This document shows, piece after piece, positions 18,289 through 32,070 of a stretch of DNA of 64,000 bases. The position numbers and the translations under genes are program-made. Each line of letters starts with the position of its first letter. The stretch's first letter is position 1. This DNA is from Magicicada septendecula (taxonomy: Eukaryota > Arthropoda > Insecta > Hemiptera > Cicadidae): NCBI GenBank assembly GCA_034769895.1, contig CM068372.1, positions 241,514,343-241,578,342 of the forward strand, read 5' to 3'. The notes beneath the pieces were generated by a model. That model saw only the letters and a list, made by a program, of their open reading frames with translations. It ran no database searches and was not told the origin of the DNA.

Positions 18289-19815
18289 AGTATTTTATTT
18301 TCTATTGAATAATAATAATAATAACATAAGAACATAGAATAAAGTAATTTGTAAATATATCGTTATACTTCTGACATGTAAAGTAGTATACATCAATAGT
18401 CTACTCTCATACAGTATACGAATTTGTTGGAAAATATCATGCACACTACTTGGCAAAGGTTCAACACTGATTTAAAAATGTTTTGTTTAATGCAAACACT
18501 GAAACACACTATACACAAGAAAAAGAACTTATCATGAACATAACGTGATTATATTACTTCTTATGGTATAAGAATATGATATCGGTTTTTTGTTTAATAT
18601 CCACTTGTAAAGGAAAAAATACAGCAGATAATTATTTTATAAATAACTTTGTTACAGCTGCTGTGAAGTTGTTTAGATTAAATAATGTAACCTAACCAAC
18701 TTTTAAGTATTGAATATTAAGTATAAGTATATTTAATCCTGAAAGAAAATGAACAATTAACACCAGTTTTTGAAAGAACCATGAAAGGAGAGAAGATGAG
18801 CTTGTGTACGAAATGCAAAGTGGAGTGTCTTATGTAGAGATGAAAGCTCAAAAGTTCAAGCCAAATACATATGAATGGAGATGGCTGGTAATATCTGAAA
18901 CAATTTTAATACTTTGTTTCGACTGGTTTTACTGTGTAAATTACAAACCTGAATACAGTGCTGGAAGTTTCAGTTTCTCAGCCTAGGTAATGATGATGTA
19001 AATGTTTCTAACCTTTTCTTGTGCCTGCAAAGAAAAATAAATTACATCACCAGACACACAAAGTACTGACATATGAACATTAATCAATTATTTTGTTAAG
19101 CAGTCAACATTCTAGGAGACCAATATTAAAGGGTTTACAGATTATTGACGCATCCACCAAAACACACACAGGTTGTGATATGTGTTACAATTGTGTCTTA
19201 TTTTCAGCCAACCGTTCTTTTACAGGTGAAATCAGTACAATTATACCTCGTGAGTATAAGGTTAGTTTAATCTGTAACCTATGATATTAAACATAATAAT
19301 ACACTGAACATGATTATTACACTTTATATGATATCAGCTTTTTGGCTTAATATCCACTTGTAAAAGAAAAAATACAAAATGATTATTATTGTATAATTAA
19401 CTTTGTTACAGCTGTTGTGAAGTTATTTAGAATAATAATGTAACCTAACCTACTTTTAAGTACTGAATACTTTTAATGTGTCATGTACTGTGTTCAGTAA
19501 GGAAACGAAATACTTTTACAGAGTACTTAAAATCCTTGAAAATGGTATTGGATTAAGCTTGAGCAATGAATAATTAAACTAAGCACATGATTTCAAAGTC
19601 AATATCATTATGAACTACGTATTCTAAATAGAACATACCAAATTGATAATACTTACCAAAATCATGTAAAACAAGAATCATAAAGGGTCCTCATATTTTT
19701 TTATATCTTCAAGCATTTTCTCGAACAAATCCTGGTTTGCATTTCTTGTTCGCCACACGAACTCACTTAAATAGGAATCTAAGCGTTCCCTTCTCGTACC
19801 ACATTCAATCACGTT

Positions 19816-20555
19816 TCAGCATTTACAGGACCGCCACATGCTTTCTACGCCTTGTGTATGCGCTCCCGTTTGAGGATCAACAAAGTTATAACTATGGTTT
19901 ACAGTCAGATGAGTGTACTGTTGTGGCAAATTAACAATTTGACGGTATGAACGCCACTCATCTGACATTATAATGGACCCTGGTTCAATATTTGCCACTA
20001 TGAGAGGTAGGAGGGTAGCTGCTGACCGATCTTCGACACGACACAAGAAACATTCCTGTTTCTCGACAGAATCCTCCGAAAACCCACTGTTGTGGATACA
20101 CCCGGCCAACATTATTTTTTCTCTTGGCAAAGAGACTCTCGTCAATTTCAACTGTTAAATTCGGTCCTCCAATTTTCTGTGGGTTGCTCATGATGTCTAC
20201 GGCACAGATATGTCTTAAGTAAGCCGTCCAATGTGCATGTGTTTTGGCGTCGATTCTCAGTTGATTTTTACTGTTTGTCACACTACTACGCCCTTCACAC
20301 CAGTCGTAAATTAATTTTATTATTGTTCTCAGGGGTAATCTGGACCCCTCTAAAAATGTGTCCTTGTGAACTGGCTTATACTCACGGCAAGTCTTCTTAT
20401 TGCAACACCAACGCTGTTGCTACCCAAGCGCTAAAATCATATCATGTCCATTACCACACTGACGAGGATTGTGAACCAAACCTTTTACTCGAAGAAAAAA
20501 AAGTGCATCATCTTCTGTACCAATAACACTTGACAGTTCATCGTAGCTAATCATA
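19816..20555 (-). pseudogene. Merlin (IS1016/ISXO2-like) transposase relic
   Basis: Minus-strand translation gives, in order, a Cys-containing N-terminal region (CGNGHD, then CNKKTC), EGSRLPL followed by IYDW, then EIDESLFAKRK, QWVFGGFCRETG, MSDEWRSY, HSYNFVDPQTGAHTQ and GVESMWR. These are the landmarks of the DDE transposase of Merlin elements, with the D, D and E all present. The frame is broken between GFCRETG and the next block near 20,060 and by a stop in the N-terminal part, so it is dead. I did not find clear terminal repeats. Confidence 0.85.
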
Positions 20556-20559
20556 ATTA

Positions 20560-22873
20560 ATTAATAATTAATGTGAAACTCCCAACACAACACTGATTTA
20601 ATATGTAACAAATTCGGTGAACAAGCATGATAACCTTTTCGGTCAACGCCATCGTAACAACACAATTTTACCACGTGCTGTACAAATGGCATTTGGTCTT
20701 TGGCTATTCTAAGCAAAATTCAAGAGCTTTAGGAAAAAAAGGGTAACTTTTAAAACAAATTTAAAGACTCTCTGTATTAAATTTAAAGTCTACTAAAATT
20801 AACGACACATGTTATTTCAAAAGGACAGTAAATAACTCAAAAGGATACTAAGTCATTCATACTACTGTTCAGGTGCAGTATGTACACCAGAGGCAGATTT
20901 ATGCATAGGCAAAGTAGAAAAATGGCGGCAAATTTTGTAAAGGTCGTTATGTTGTTTTTATACCTAAGAGATGTTTCAAATGCCGCTTCATTTCGTCTCA
21001 ATATGATAAGAAGCTTTTAAAAATATATATTGTTTAGTAACAAGGCTTATTACATAAAGAGAATAGTTCATCATTTACTTCTGATCTGTATATGAAGTAG
21101 GTCCTACATCGTTTTTTCGCAATTACATTTATATACATTATATATGTGATACTTCCGTTATATTAATTATTTAACATTAATTTGTTTACATTCAAATTCC
21201 GAACATCCTTTACCAACTCTGTAATTTGACGTGAGTGAATGTCAAAAGATGCCACTAGCCGCTAACACACACACTATGAGCATAGTATAATTTCATACCC
21301 AACTATAGTGCCACTTGAGCTTCGACCTGCCGAGGAGGGAAATAAGAGGTCTACACATAGTACGTGTCCGTTAAACACCTGTTGTATTTTACATAAATCG
21401 TTAAATATATATTCATCAAATAAATTGATAGGCAAAAAGTGATAAGTGAAAGGATGATTATGTCAAAAGATGTGTATATAATGTATTATCATTTATTATG
21501 TTAGAGTAATATTAGTGGAATGATAATATTCTACCACTACTGTATTACAGTATACAAATGTAGTGTAATATCTTGGCACAATACTATATGATAAATTTGG
21601 ATAAAAGGCTCAGTGATCACAATTCTGTGGTTGAGCCTGAAGATAGAAGTAGTTTCTGTAGAAATATTTCATTTCTAAAATGATTTCAAATATAAATCTT
21701 AAAACATGGTAGTCATGTATGGAGAACCATACCGATATTTTAATTATTTGCATCAAATAGTATTATTGTTTAATAAATGTTCTATCCAGATTAAATTATG
21801 TGTATACAGTTCTGGAAAAATTAGACAGTCATAATATTTTGTTTGTTTATTGTAAACTGTATTATGTTTGGAAGTATCCCAAAGTAAATTTAACATTAGT
21901 CATGTCAATCAATGAGGCCAGTCCAGTTTTTTAAGGCCAGGAGAATCCTTGAAATGTTTGGAGCATCACTAGGGGATCTAATCATCAAACTTCAGTTTCT
22001 GTGAAAAACTGGCAGATTTGAGTAGTCATTTGATAAAGGATGGTGTTGTAAAAGCAACAATTCTTTCAGAATTTTTTATAACCCTGTCAGTCTGCAAATA
22101 ATATACTGTATTATAGTATACAAATGTAGTGTAATATCTTAGCACAATACTATATGATAAATTTGGATAAAAGGCTCATTTCCAATAGAAAGGATAGCTG
22201 GTGTGATCAGACATAACAAATTTGTATTAGTTTTTGAGAATTTATTCCTATCAAACTGGAGTAAGCATATTTTCAAACCTTTATGGACGTGTATCATGGA
22301 ATTTACAGATTGCACCAAAAGAAACAGTTAAAATATATCTTTTCAATTAAACAAAAATTGGTCTTCTAATATGATTTGGTAATACAGCAGGAACTAATCA
22401 GTTAATTGCTATTACAAAATGCCTTATTCCTTTTCCATGATGATCAGATTTTGCTATACGCCTGCATAAATAAAAATTATTAAAATGCTTAACTCCCAAC
22501 ACAAAGTTGAACACATGATGAAAAGTTCATCATGTCACATATTCTAGTAACAAGGTAAGTTTTTGGAATACTGTTTTAGCTGAATTTATACACTAGGAGG
22601 ACACTCAGCATTTTGTTTGTGTGTGTAACTCTGGTTAATCAAAGAGAATTATTTGTGTAAATTCAAATTTAGTAATACAAATATACTACCATAAATGCCT
22701 GGAATGCTATGCATTAAAGAATTTTAATTAACTTTACATAGGGAAAACTGGTTTACATACATTATTTCTGAAAATAATCCTGAAATGTAATCAGTACTTA
22801 TATCAAGTTAAGTGCAATAATTAAATATATTCTTCAACTTGCACGTTAAATAGGTCCCTTCTCCTTCACTTAC
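20560..22873. other. Host intergenic DNA, no gene
   Basis: AT-rich and without a supported gene. A ~74-base direct repeat (TAGTGTAATATCTTGGCACA-like) lies at 21539-21613 and 22105-22178, which may mark an old duplication or a decayed element. Confidence 0.45.
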
Positions 22874-22988
22874 CAGGCACATAAGGGAAGCTCTAAACCA
22901 TGAACTGTCCCAGTAGTGAATGCTACAATGAGATCTTCAGAGTCTGTATCACTTTCTTTTGAACTTCTAAATACAGGATTTCTTGGAA
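22874..22988 (-). CDS. Candidate internal host exon
   Basis: On the minus strand, CTCTACACAG precedes an open 115-base stretch that ends at CCTG followed by GTAAGTG, a near-consensus donor. The stretch reads PRNPVFRSSKESDTDSEDL and then IVAFTTGTVHGLELPLC, with natural codon use and an acidic Ser-rich phosphorylation-like site. Good splice signals on both sides in a gene-free region make it a plausible exon of a long-intron gene. I recognise no family and found no partner exon. Confidence 0.35.
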
Positions 22989-23604
22989 CTGTGTAGAGTG
23001 GGGTATCAGGGGATCAATTCCCCTCCAGAACTATTCGAAATTTCAGCAGAATTCCATAATTTCCTAAGTAGACCCATTTCTAAGCCAGGTTTGTTTGTCT
23101 AAGACAGGTTTGTTTATTTATACTTATAAATAATTATAGAAATAAAAGTAATTACAATATTGTAACGTTATGTTTTCCCCTTACACAAAATAGGCCCCAA
23201 CTTAAACCATTTCATGACCATGATACATGAAGAACAAAATACTAAGTCATTACCTAAATTGTATACTATAAATATTGTCTGAGATAATAAAAAGAGATAA
23301 GAATAATGGGGGTAATGAAACTGATAAGAACATTATCAATAAGAATATTTTACTCCAATAAACTGCATTACAAATTGTTAAAAAAGATAAAACCTATACT
23401 CCATACTGCAGTAATAAACTGGATACTCAATAAAGAAAATTATTAATTCAATAATTAGTTTGCCTTTGCTAGTACCTGTTCATTAGACAACAAATAATAA
23501 CTATAATTTCCATTAATTTTGTTAATGTTCTTTGCCATTCATTATTTAGTTATTTTTTTACTGTCAGGAAAAGTTCTGATGTAATTTCTATACGTGTTAT
23601 TTTT

Positions 23605-23606
<2 letters not shown>

Positions 23607-23681
<75 letters not shown>
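23607..23681. repeat. (CT)n microsatellite
   Basis: About 37 uninterrupted CT units. It accounts for the Leu/Ser and Arg/Glu open frames here. Confidence 0.95.
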
Positions 23682-23686
<5 letters not shown>

Positions 23687-25200
23687 TCCCCCTCTCATTG
23701 TTATTTATTGAAAAAACATAAAAAACTGACAGTCCTCTGTATGTGTCCACATTGCATACAATTAAAAAAATTAAAAACATACTTGTGATCTTGCAAAAGA
23801 GGATCAGTCCTCTGTGTGTTTTAATGATAATTAGTTAATCAACGAACATGTCATGGACAACAAAATGCAAAAATTTACAAATGAATAATGAAAACACAAA
23901 GATTAAAAACTAATAAGAAATCATTATAGACATAAAGAAACAAATTAGTAAGATTTATTAATGAATCAAAGGAATTCAGAAATTCAACTGATAATCAATC
24001 ACACATTAGTACATAGTGTTACTAATTTCACAATTCCACAAAATTTGTAATTATTGGATAGTGAACATTGCATTTCAATATAGTAAGCGTACACATATTA
24101 ATTTTAAGCACGTTTTACAAATAGTGAATGGAAAAGAAAATAAATACACGATTTCAACTTTCTTAAACTGAAAACAAGAAATTTTTTTGAGTTAGTGTAA
24201 CGTGTTGTGTTACTGTAAGACAGAGCAGTGCTGTTAGTGTACTAATTAAGATGCATTAAATGTATAAATAAAGCTAATGAGTTATTCTTAGATGACATCA
24301 TTAATCTTATTGGTAATGGTATAAAAGCCTTCCCACAGCGGTTGCAGGTTTGGGCTGATTTCTTTCTTATCATGTTATAGAACTAAGCCTGGCAGCAGGT
24401 GTGAGCCCTGAAGAAATTGCAACCAGTCTTCATCTTTGTATTTGCCAAAATAAAGTTGTTCTGAGCCAGGTCATGTAAATTCAGGTTAGGCCAAGTTGCT
24501 CATTAGACTTTGTCTAAATTTTAAAGATGTAAAGTGTTGATAAAGATTTTAGGACCGTACATTAAAAACAAACCGCACATATGAGTAGGAAGCAGATGTA
24601 TTAATATAATATGTTACCCAACAAGATACAGGAACAATTATGTATATTTAATTAAGTAGTTAGTGGACTTAAAACCTGCTGTAGCAACTCCAGTTTTTAT
24701 AAAACAAATAGGGAGAGAATTGAAGATTTGATGTTTGTAAATGTTATATCTATTTTCTTCACAAGTAACTAATGGCTGGTTATTTGTAATCACATTTTCT
24801 CATAATGTATGTTGTTAATGACCTTTTCTTAAAGGTATGAAAAAAAACAACAGATATTGGTATTTGATAAAAGGCGAATTTTATTGGTACATACTAAAGT
24901 ATAGAGTCAAATTTGTTTCTATTCATTAACAAAGGTCCGTACTGTAATAATTTTGTGTGTAATATACAAGCATTCTTTAATATGTTTATGAGATTCTCCC
25001 CATTTTATTTGCATTAATTCAGACCGTAGTAACATTAAATTCCACTGTAACCCATTAGTAATACTTAATCATTTGCATGTTAACAGAAACTGCACGTTGC
25101 TTTTTATTGCATTATGTTGGAAAAAGATTTTAATGTACTTGTTTGGTTATACATGAGATTGTACTAGGTTCTAAATTGGAAGTACGTTTTAATTCCGGTA

Positions 25201-25745
25201 CTTTGAATAAATACAGCCTTTAATGTTATATACAGCCTTTGAATGTACACTAACTAAGGAAATGTCTGTTAAGTCTAATTAATTTTAAAAATCTAAAAGG
25301 TTAGCCTAAGTTAAATAATTAAACGTAGCCACAACCTCCCAAAATCGTCTCTGTACCGTAATTATGTGCGATAAATGTAAACTAATTTCTGTACTTCCAA
25401 TAAATACACCCTTTTAATGTACACGAACAAAGTAAATTTTATTTAAGTTACATTGTCGTACATAACCTCCATAAGCTGGCATTACTTACTTCGAATAAAT
25501 ACAGCCTTTGAATGTACACTTTCTAAGGAAACGTATGTTAAGTCTAATTAATTTTAAAAATGTAAAAGGTTAAGTTATATTTTTAAAAGTAGCCACAACC
25601 TCCCAAAATCGTCTCTGTACTGTAATTATGTGCGATAAATGTAAATTAATTTCTGTACTTCCAATAAATACACCCTTTTAATGTACACTAACAAAGTAAA
25701 TTTTTTTTAAGTTACATTGTCGTACATAACCTCCATAAGATGGCA
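25201..25745. repeat. Two-copy tandem duplication, ~264-bp period
   Basis: CCACAACCTCCCAAAATCGT, GTAATTATGTGCGATAAATG and ACATTGTCGTACATAACCTC each occur twice in the same order, 264 bases apart, with about 5% difference. Confidence 0.8.
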
Positions 25746-28700
25746 TAGTTACTTGTGAAGAAAACAGTTGGTGTACACATCGGACACCGAAATATAGTAC
25801 ACGCGCAGAGACGGAAGTTATATTTTAGATCTATAATTAACCTATCGTTTATTACAACAGTGATATTTAATCGATTAAGCTAATTCAGATCTTTTCATAT
25901 AGCAATAATATTATGACGCACAGTATAACAGCATGGGTTGTACACATCTTGTGACTGAAAGTTTGTAAACAAGCAGTAGAGTACGTATCAATGGCCCGGT
26001 GTTATCTCATATAATAACATTTACTACAATGCGGTTACTCGTTTCAAGGTTTTTAATAAACAAAGACGGTGCTATCAAGTTCAAGCTGGCATGTTTACCG
26101 TATTTACTAGGTTAATGTGAGGTTAACAGGTTATAACTGTGGTTACCATGAAACGCCCCCTTTAAGTCCCAGAATATTTGTTTACACCCTTTTTCTAGTC
26201 TCCAAAAAAAATTAAATTTTTTTTTTTCTGGGAAAGCGTAACTTATTTAAGACTAGGCATGTGGCCTAGATGGAAATAAAATATGCTGAGCCCATAGCGA
26301 CAGGTCTTGCAAGAAAACACCTGATCAATAATAACAAGATTTTATTTATGTTTTTATTAAATTGGTTGTACAATCATTTTTGTTTGAGTTTTTCTTAATT
26401 CTTGACATCCTTTCAGATCTCTCTTTAAAGTCACATGGTGGTTTAATTACAACAAGAATATATCAGAGTATTTCCAACAATTGAATAATGGCATGCCAAC
26501 CTACTGAATTTATTATTTTTATTATAAACTTGTACTTCTTGTATTTTACTTTGAAAGAATTGTTTGTATTGCATTAGTAATGCAGGAACCACTCATTAAC
26601 ATATGATAGTTATAAGTATCTGGAGCAGTCAATCCATGATCATTAGATAATACATTAATAATTAAATTCATAATTAATAATTAAATTAAAAGAAAACTAA
26701 TTCCTTAAGTGTGTAGCAGTACTTTCATCTACCCGTTTCCCATCACTAGGATTAATCACATTAAATTGAAACCAGAGATCACAGTAAACCGAAGTTTAAG
26801 TTTGTTACTTAATATTAAAAATGTAGTAAATTAGTGGTTAATTAAATATTAAAATATGTCGCTTCTTTTTTGTTAAGTTAATTAAATACAGGAATATTAT
26901 AGAACTATGATAAACTAAATAGTTAAGCTGAACCCCCCAAAAAATAACTAAAACAACGGACCTTTAAATTTAGAATAAGAGGAAGAAGGAACGTGCAGGA
27001 TCACAAGTCATATGACAGGCAGATACTCCCCGAGTACTACATTTTCTTTAGGTCTGGATTTTGTCAAAAAAAGAATTTTAAATTCGTTTTCTCTTTTGCA
27101 GTAATAGAATTAAATATTTAGATAATACAAAGGTAACCCTTGACTCTATGCAAATTCAAAACACAAATACTTATAAGTTATTCATAACACAGTCAGCAGT
27201 GTCCACACTTTAGCATGTCTTCACAAAACATGTTCAGTAATGTTAACTCTGAAACATGAGTCTAATTTCTAGCAATAGGTTTTAGCGTGTGTGTTACCCG
27301 ATAACCTGCGGAGCACTTCGTGTGTGAAGTTTATAAAATAAAGGAAAGTTCCCACCTGATCTTTCGGATGGCACTAAATATGTTCCTGCATTTTCGGTGG
27401 TGTGTGAAGAGCGATGTCGGATGGCGTGACGGTGTTGGGGCTTCTTACGCAGGCTCTGCGGATGGGCGAAGATGTAGAGTGCCCATCACACGGACCCCTT
27501 TCCTCCCGACTAAAGCGGGGAAACCTGTGGAAAATGTTATTTGTATATTCAATTCAGATATATACACATACCACCCCAACATTCCTTCGTCAAAGCACTC
27601 AGATCATACACGTCACTATAATTTCCATTCCGCAAATGCCGGTCATTAACTCCGGACAAAATCACCCTTCGGGCTTTTAATTTGAATTTTAAATTTCACC
27701 TTGTCACACAGAAATCATTACACCGTAAGCTTAAACAATTTTATGGGTTACCTTGTATGTTTAAGTTCACATAATGATTGACTGATGAGCACGTGGTCTC
27801 TGCTACTACATTAATAACTATTTCAATTAATAACCAGACTTCATGGAACCACAATTATAAATTCATACTTGCTTTAATTCTTTTATGTATTTAAATTTTG
27901 AACTGTCTCTAACATTATTTCTTTAACTTGACTGCAAAATAATTTTACCACGTGCTTGTATATTTACCGGCACAAACATGGACCGCCTGAGCCACACGCA
28001 AACACGATCGTTACATTTCACACACAAACCCCAATTAAATTAATATTACATATAAACCCTCAATACTGGCTCACCTGAAGCTCTTTATTAAATTATCTAG
28101 GCATAGTGGTATCACACGTTATGCCGTCACAATCCAAGCCACACCAAAGTTGAAAGAGAAAAAAGGCCGATGAAGGCACAGCGCTAACTTATAAAAACTC
28201 AAACATTGCTGTCTAAATTTCGTTGACAAGCGGACGCCACAGCCAGCCAAATGACGTCACCACTCAAGGTCGCCGTGAACGACTGAATCTCGATATCAAA
28301 GCGGGCATCGTAACATGCAGCGATAGTGCACCGAACTCACGGAAAATACAATTAAACTGGCCGTGGTGTTTACCTTTCAATATAACCACGGCACAACCAG
28401 GGTCAAATGTCAAACACATGGTGACCTGTAGACTCTCGGTCTTGTCCTGGTCCAGGCCTACTACACATATTGTACATATATTAACAGTTATTCTCGTTTC
28501 ATAAATAACATTTTTTATTTTATATAAAAATTGTAAAAAATATTTATGAGGAAAAAAAATTATTATCTATTATAAAAACTACTCATACATATTCACACAA
28601 CTATTTTTTTTTTAATTAAACATTATTATACTCGAGAAATTCAGAATCATTCAGACTTAACTGTCCGTCTATTTAAGCCATCGGTGAATTTTTTCAGGTG

Positions 28701-29216
28701 TTTTCTAATGTATTAGGTAGTGAAACAAATCATCGAAAAATAACTTTATCGATTTAGAAACGTCTGATATTTTAAGTTAAAAGTTAGTTATTAAGATTGA
28801 TAATTTACATGTCAAAGTTAAAAACTGAATCTTATAAATAAACAAGGCAAAGAAAAGAGGAAGGAGAAGAAGAAGAAGAGGAACAAGAAGAAGAACAAGA
28901 AAAACCAGAAGAACAAGCAGAAGGAGAAGAAGAAGAAGAATCAGAAGAATAGGCATATGAATAGGCGTCAGCAACGTATTTCTCCAGTTTATCTGTGAAT
29001 TTATGAAAACGAAAAATTATTTTATTTACGTATCCGTGGTGACACAGGATGAAACGGTATCAATTCTTAAAATTGTATTGAAATTTTTAAGTTTTCGGTC
29101 AAATAAATTTATAACATCAATACAAAAAAATTACCCCCTCCCATTCAAATACCCTTTTCATTTATAGATATTTCACCTACCTTTCTACAGTGGATTATTG
29201 TGACCTTGTTTTCAGG

Positions 29217-32062
29217 CAGTGGTGTACGCAGGGGGGCTCAAGGGGTTCAAGCCCCCCCAACCGCAAAAATGTAACACGCCTTCCTGAATTTACTTAGGCC
29301 TCTTCTAAAATTACAAAATTGCATATTTCGGCCGATTTGGACGGGGATATAAATACTAACAAAATAAGTAGTTTATAATAACAATTATTACTTCAGTTAT
29401 AATTTATAAGTTCATTGAGTGGTGTATTATGCTGAGTGTAACGTTCAGTAAGCTACCTGTTTTCTCTCTCTCGCTCTCATTTGACGGCGCGGCCACACGC
29501 ACGCCACTACCAAGTGAACCCTACGAATTTTTAGTTAAGTATTGAATAATGTTTTTATGAAACTTAAATAAGTACATAAACCTTTTCATAAAAATATTAT
29601 TTAATACTTAAGTTTATTCACCTTTTTTTTATATCAGTCGATAAATAAAACGAAAATTTTAATAATGCTGCCAAATTTTAATGTGCTGTTCCTAATTTCA
29701 TATCTTGAATAATGCTGCTGTAATAATGAAAAAAATTACTTTAAAAACACTTTACATTTACATGAAAATTTTGGATTTTTTTTTTTACTTAAAAAGAAAA
29801 ATAGAATTGTTATATATATTATTATAAAATAATTAATTTATAGAAATATTAATAATATTTTATTTAAAACATATCGTATTTTCCGAACGTATAAACATAA
29901 CCTACCTACCAAATCCTGCACACCGCGCATGCACGCACTCCACAGCGTGCGTGCAAAATTTCGAGTTTTCATGCATGCCTGTGGCGTGCGAACAGAAATA
30001 ATATATCTTCTACAAGATTCCATATATTCGTCATTGTCGGCAGTGATCGGAGGTAATCGTTCAGGCGATACTTACACCGCCCGTACACACGTTGCTGTCA
30101 TCGTCCGCCATTGTCGCGTTTGTGTTTGTTTAGCATACGGTGTTTATTAAATTCGCCGTTTTTGTAGTTTTATTAGTGATTATTTGATTATTTGTTGCTT
30201 CAAAGATGGAGACTAATAAGTCCAAACTTGATGACAAGACAAGAGTACCAAAAAGGAAAGTCAGAATTTTGGATTTCTTTGTAACAAAAACTAAACTAGC
30301 GTAGTGTGATAGTGAAGCAGAAAGGCCTGCATGTTCTTTGTCAACTTCTACATCGTCTCAGCAAGATACTTGTGTTGTGGCAATGGCAACAATATTTCGG
30401 GGCTTGTTTATGAATTCTCTGACAATAGTGAAACTATAAGTCCTGGCTGTTCTGACAAATGTTCTTTCACAAAACGAGTCTTCATTATTACGTAAAACAG
30501 CAGACATTAGTAATTTTATTATTACGATATAAGTCTCAAATTGATGGTAACCTGAGGTATGCCGTCCTTTGTAAAAATTACACTGAAAGTATGGCTGACC
30601 ACAAATTTCCTGTAAAAAAGAAGGTGCAATTATGTGCGATCATTCCAGTATTCTTGTTGTCACATATCAATCACATAGAGCAAATGCTGGCCAGGAATTG
30701 GACGCGAAACAACACTACAAGCTACAATTATATATTCCTTTTGTTGATCGCTGCGTTGTTTAGTTAGAAACTCGTTTCGGACCTGAGTTTGATAAAATTG
30801 GTCATTTTCAAGTATTTATACCTCATTTCATCATTAAGGCTACTACTCAAGAGATGAAGCAGTCTGTTGCCTCTATCATTTACCCTGACATTTACAAGAT
30901 GGAACTTAAACTTGAGGCAGAAATATGGAAGCAAAAGTAGGTGGATGAAGCAGATATGAATGTTCCAGACGCAGCTCTGTCTTCTCTGCAAGCTTGCAAT
31001 CCAAATATATTACCCAACGTCCGAAAGATTTTAGAAGTACTCTGTGTACTCCCAGTGACGTCAGCTGAGTCAGAACGCTCCTTCTCTACTCTGAGGCGGT
31101 CGAAGATGTGACTGAGGTCTACAACATCGGAGACAGGGCTTAATGGGCTAGCTTCGCTCAGTATTCACAGGAAAATCGAGATCTCTCCTGAAGATGTTGT
31201 TGAGCGGTTTGCCAATAAAGGAAATAGGAGAATGGACTTGGCTTTTTAAATTACAAATTGCTTGGCTTGGACACAATGCTTTACCTATTGTAAATTAATA
31301 GTTAACTTGATCTTACTTACTGTATATTGTTTCTTTTTCATTTTTTAAATACTGCTGTTAATTTTGTAAGAATTCAGCTAATATGCACTTGTGTAATTTT
31401 TCATTAATAAAGTATTAGTAAAATAATAGTATAACAGTAAGAATTATAATAGTTTAATGGAAAACTGTTTTTTGTATTGACACAATTAGTTATTAGCAAG
31501 ACATTTTGAAATATATAGTTGTTAAAATACCAACTTTGCAAAACTTTATTCCCATTGCTACTGACATTAATGTATAATATTATAGTATAATTGAAGGAAA
31601 ATGAATCTGTTGTTAAATATTACAATAAACATAAAAAATCAATTAAAAATATTTAGTTTTTGAAAGAAAAAATATTACAAACAGAATTATCACTGTTGCA
31701 CGTCAGATTTTCCGATGTGACAATGAGCTGTGAAGCTTGAAAGCGCTAATCGGAATAATTTTTCTATAGTGATGTGTAACAGTGATTATAACCACTAACA
31801 CAACTTTCTTAATTAAAAAAGTGTAATTTTAAAATTACTGATTAAAAAATAGAATGAGCATAAGTCCCCCAATCATGAATAATACATTTTTAATAAAGAA
31901 AATGTGAAACCTACTAAAATAATATGGCTACTAAAATGTTAACCATTAACGGGCATATGTACTCTACGTTATACTATAAGTTGTAGAAGAGTAGGCTAAT
32001 ATATGGACTGCTAAGGCTCAAGCCCCCCCCCCCCCCCAGACTGATTTCTGCGTACACCACTG
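29217..32062 (+). mobile_element. hAT transposon with perfect 8-bp target duplication
   Basis: The terminal inverted repeat CAGTGGTGTACGCAG is perfect at 29217-29231 and 32048-32062, and TTTTCAGG flanks both sides (29209-29216 and 32063-32070), the 8-base duplication typical of hAT. Inside both ends lie G- or C-rich tracts. The element is 2,846 bases and carries a degraded transposase. The intact duplication and perfect ends suggest a fairly recent insertion or recently active family, although this copy cannot code for its own enzyme. Confidence 0.95.
30206..31249 (+). pseudogene. hAT transposase remnant (ZMYM/THAP-type)
   Basis: The start METNKSKLDDKTRVPKRK reads until a stop about 32 codons in. 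The middle is largely deleted or shifted; LYIPFVDRCVV and the region near 30,900 (YKMELKLEAE) resemble the insertion domain. The C-terminal dimerisation domain is clear: ILPNVRKILEVLCVLPVTSA followed by ERSFSTLRRSKM, a stop, LRSTTSE, LNGLASLSIHRK and a terminal RFANKGNRRM. In-frame stops at about 30,302 and 31,108 and the missing middle make it non-functional. This type resembles host genes annotated as 52 kDa repressor or ZMYM proteins, which derive from hAT. Confidence 0.85.
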
Positions 32063-32070
32063 TTTTCAGG

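Larger units (their letters stand above)
15770..19800. other. Host intergenic DNA with repeats, no gene
   Basis: Base composition and codon signals of the viral element stop near 15,770-15,850. I see no gene. Repeats are: paired CTTTCC..TTAACCGATCTTCAC segments at about 16,770 and 16,915; a segment at 17,108-17,330 that recurs at 32,150-32,330; a ~150-base direct repeat at about 18,576 and 19,330 (TTAATATCCACTTGTAAA, then GTAACCTAACC); a poly-C run near 18,090; and the two hairpins listed separately. Confidence 0.5.
22989..29208. other. Host intergenic DNA, no gene
   Basis: No convincing gene. It contains a CT microsatellite (separate entry), a duplicated block at 25.2-25.7 kb (separate entry), a GC-richer patch at 27,300-27,530 with no recognisable protein, and a GAA-rich patch at 28,855-28,950. 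Confidence 0.45.

Noticed and set aside
18804..18986. 60-residue plus-strand frame as host exon
   Set aside because: No convincing acceptor or donor at the edges and no recognisable protein.
23550..23788. Arg/Glu and Leu/Ser dipeptide frames
   Set aside because: Direct translation of the CT microsatellite; same at the three CT tracts in the tandem units.
27320..27680. GC-richer frames at 27.3-27.7 kb
   Set aside because: Two overlapping frames of equal quality, no family motif and no splice context.
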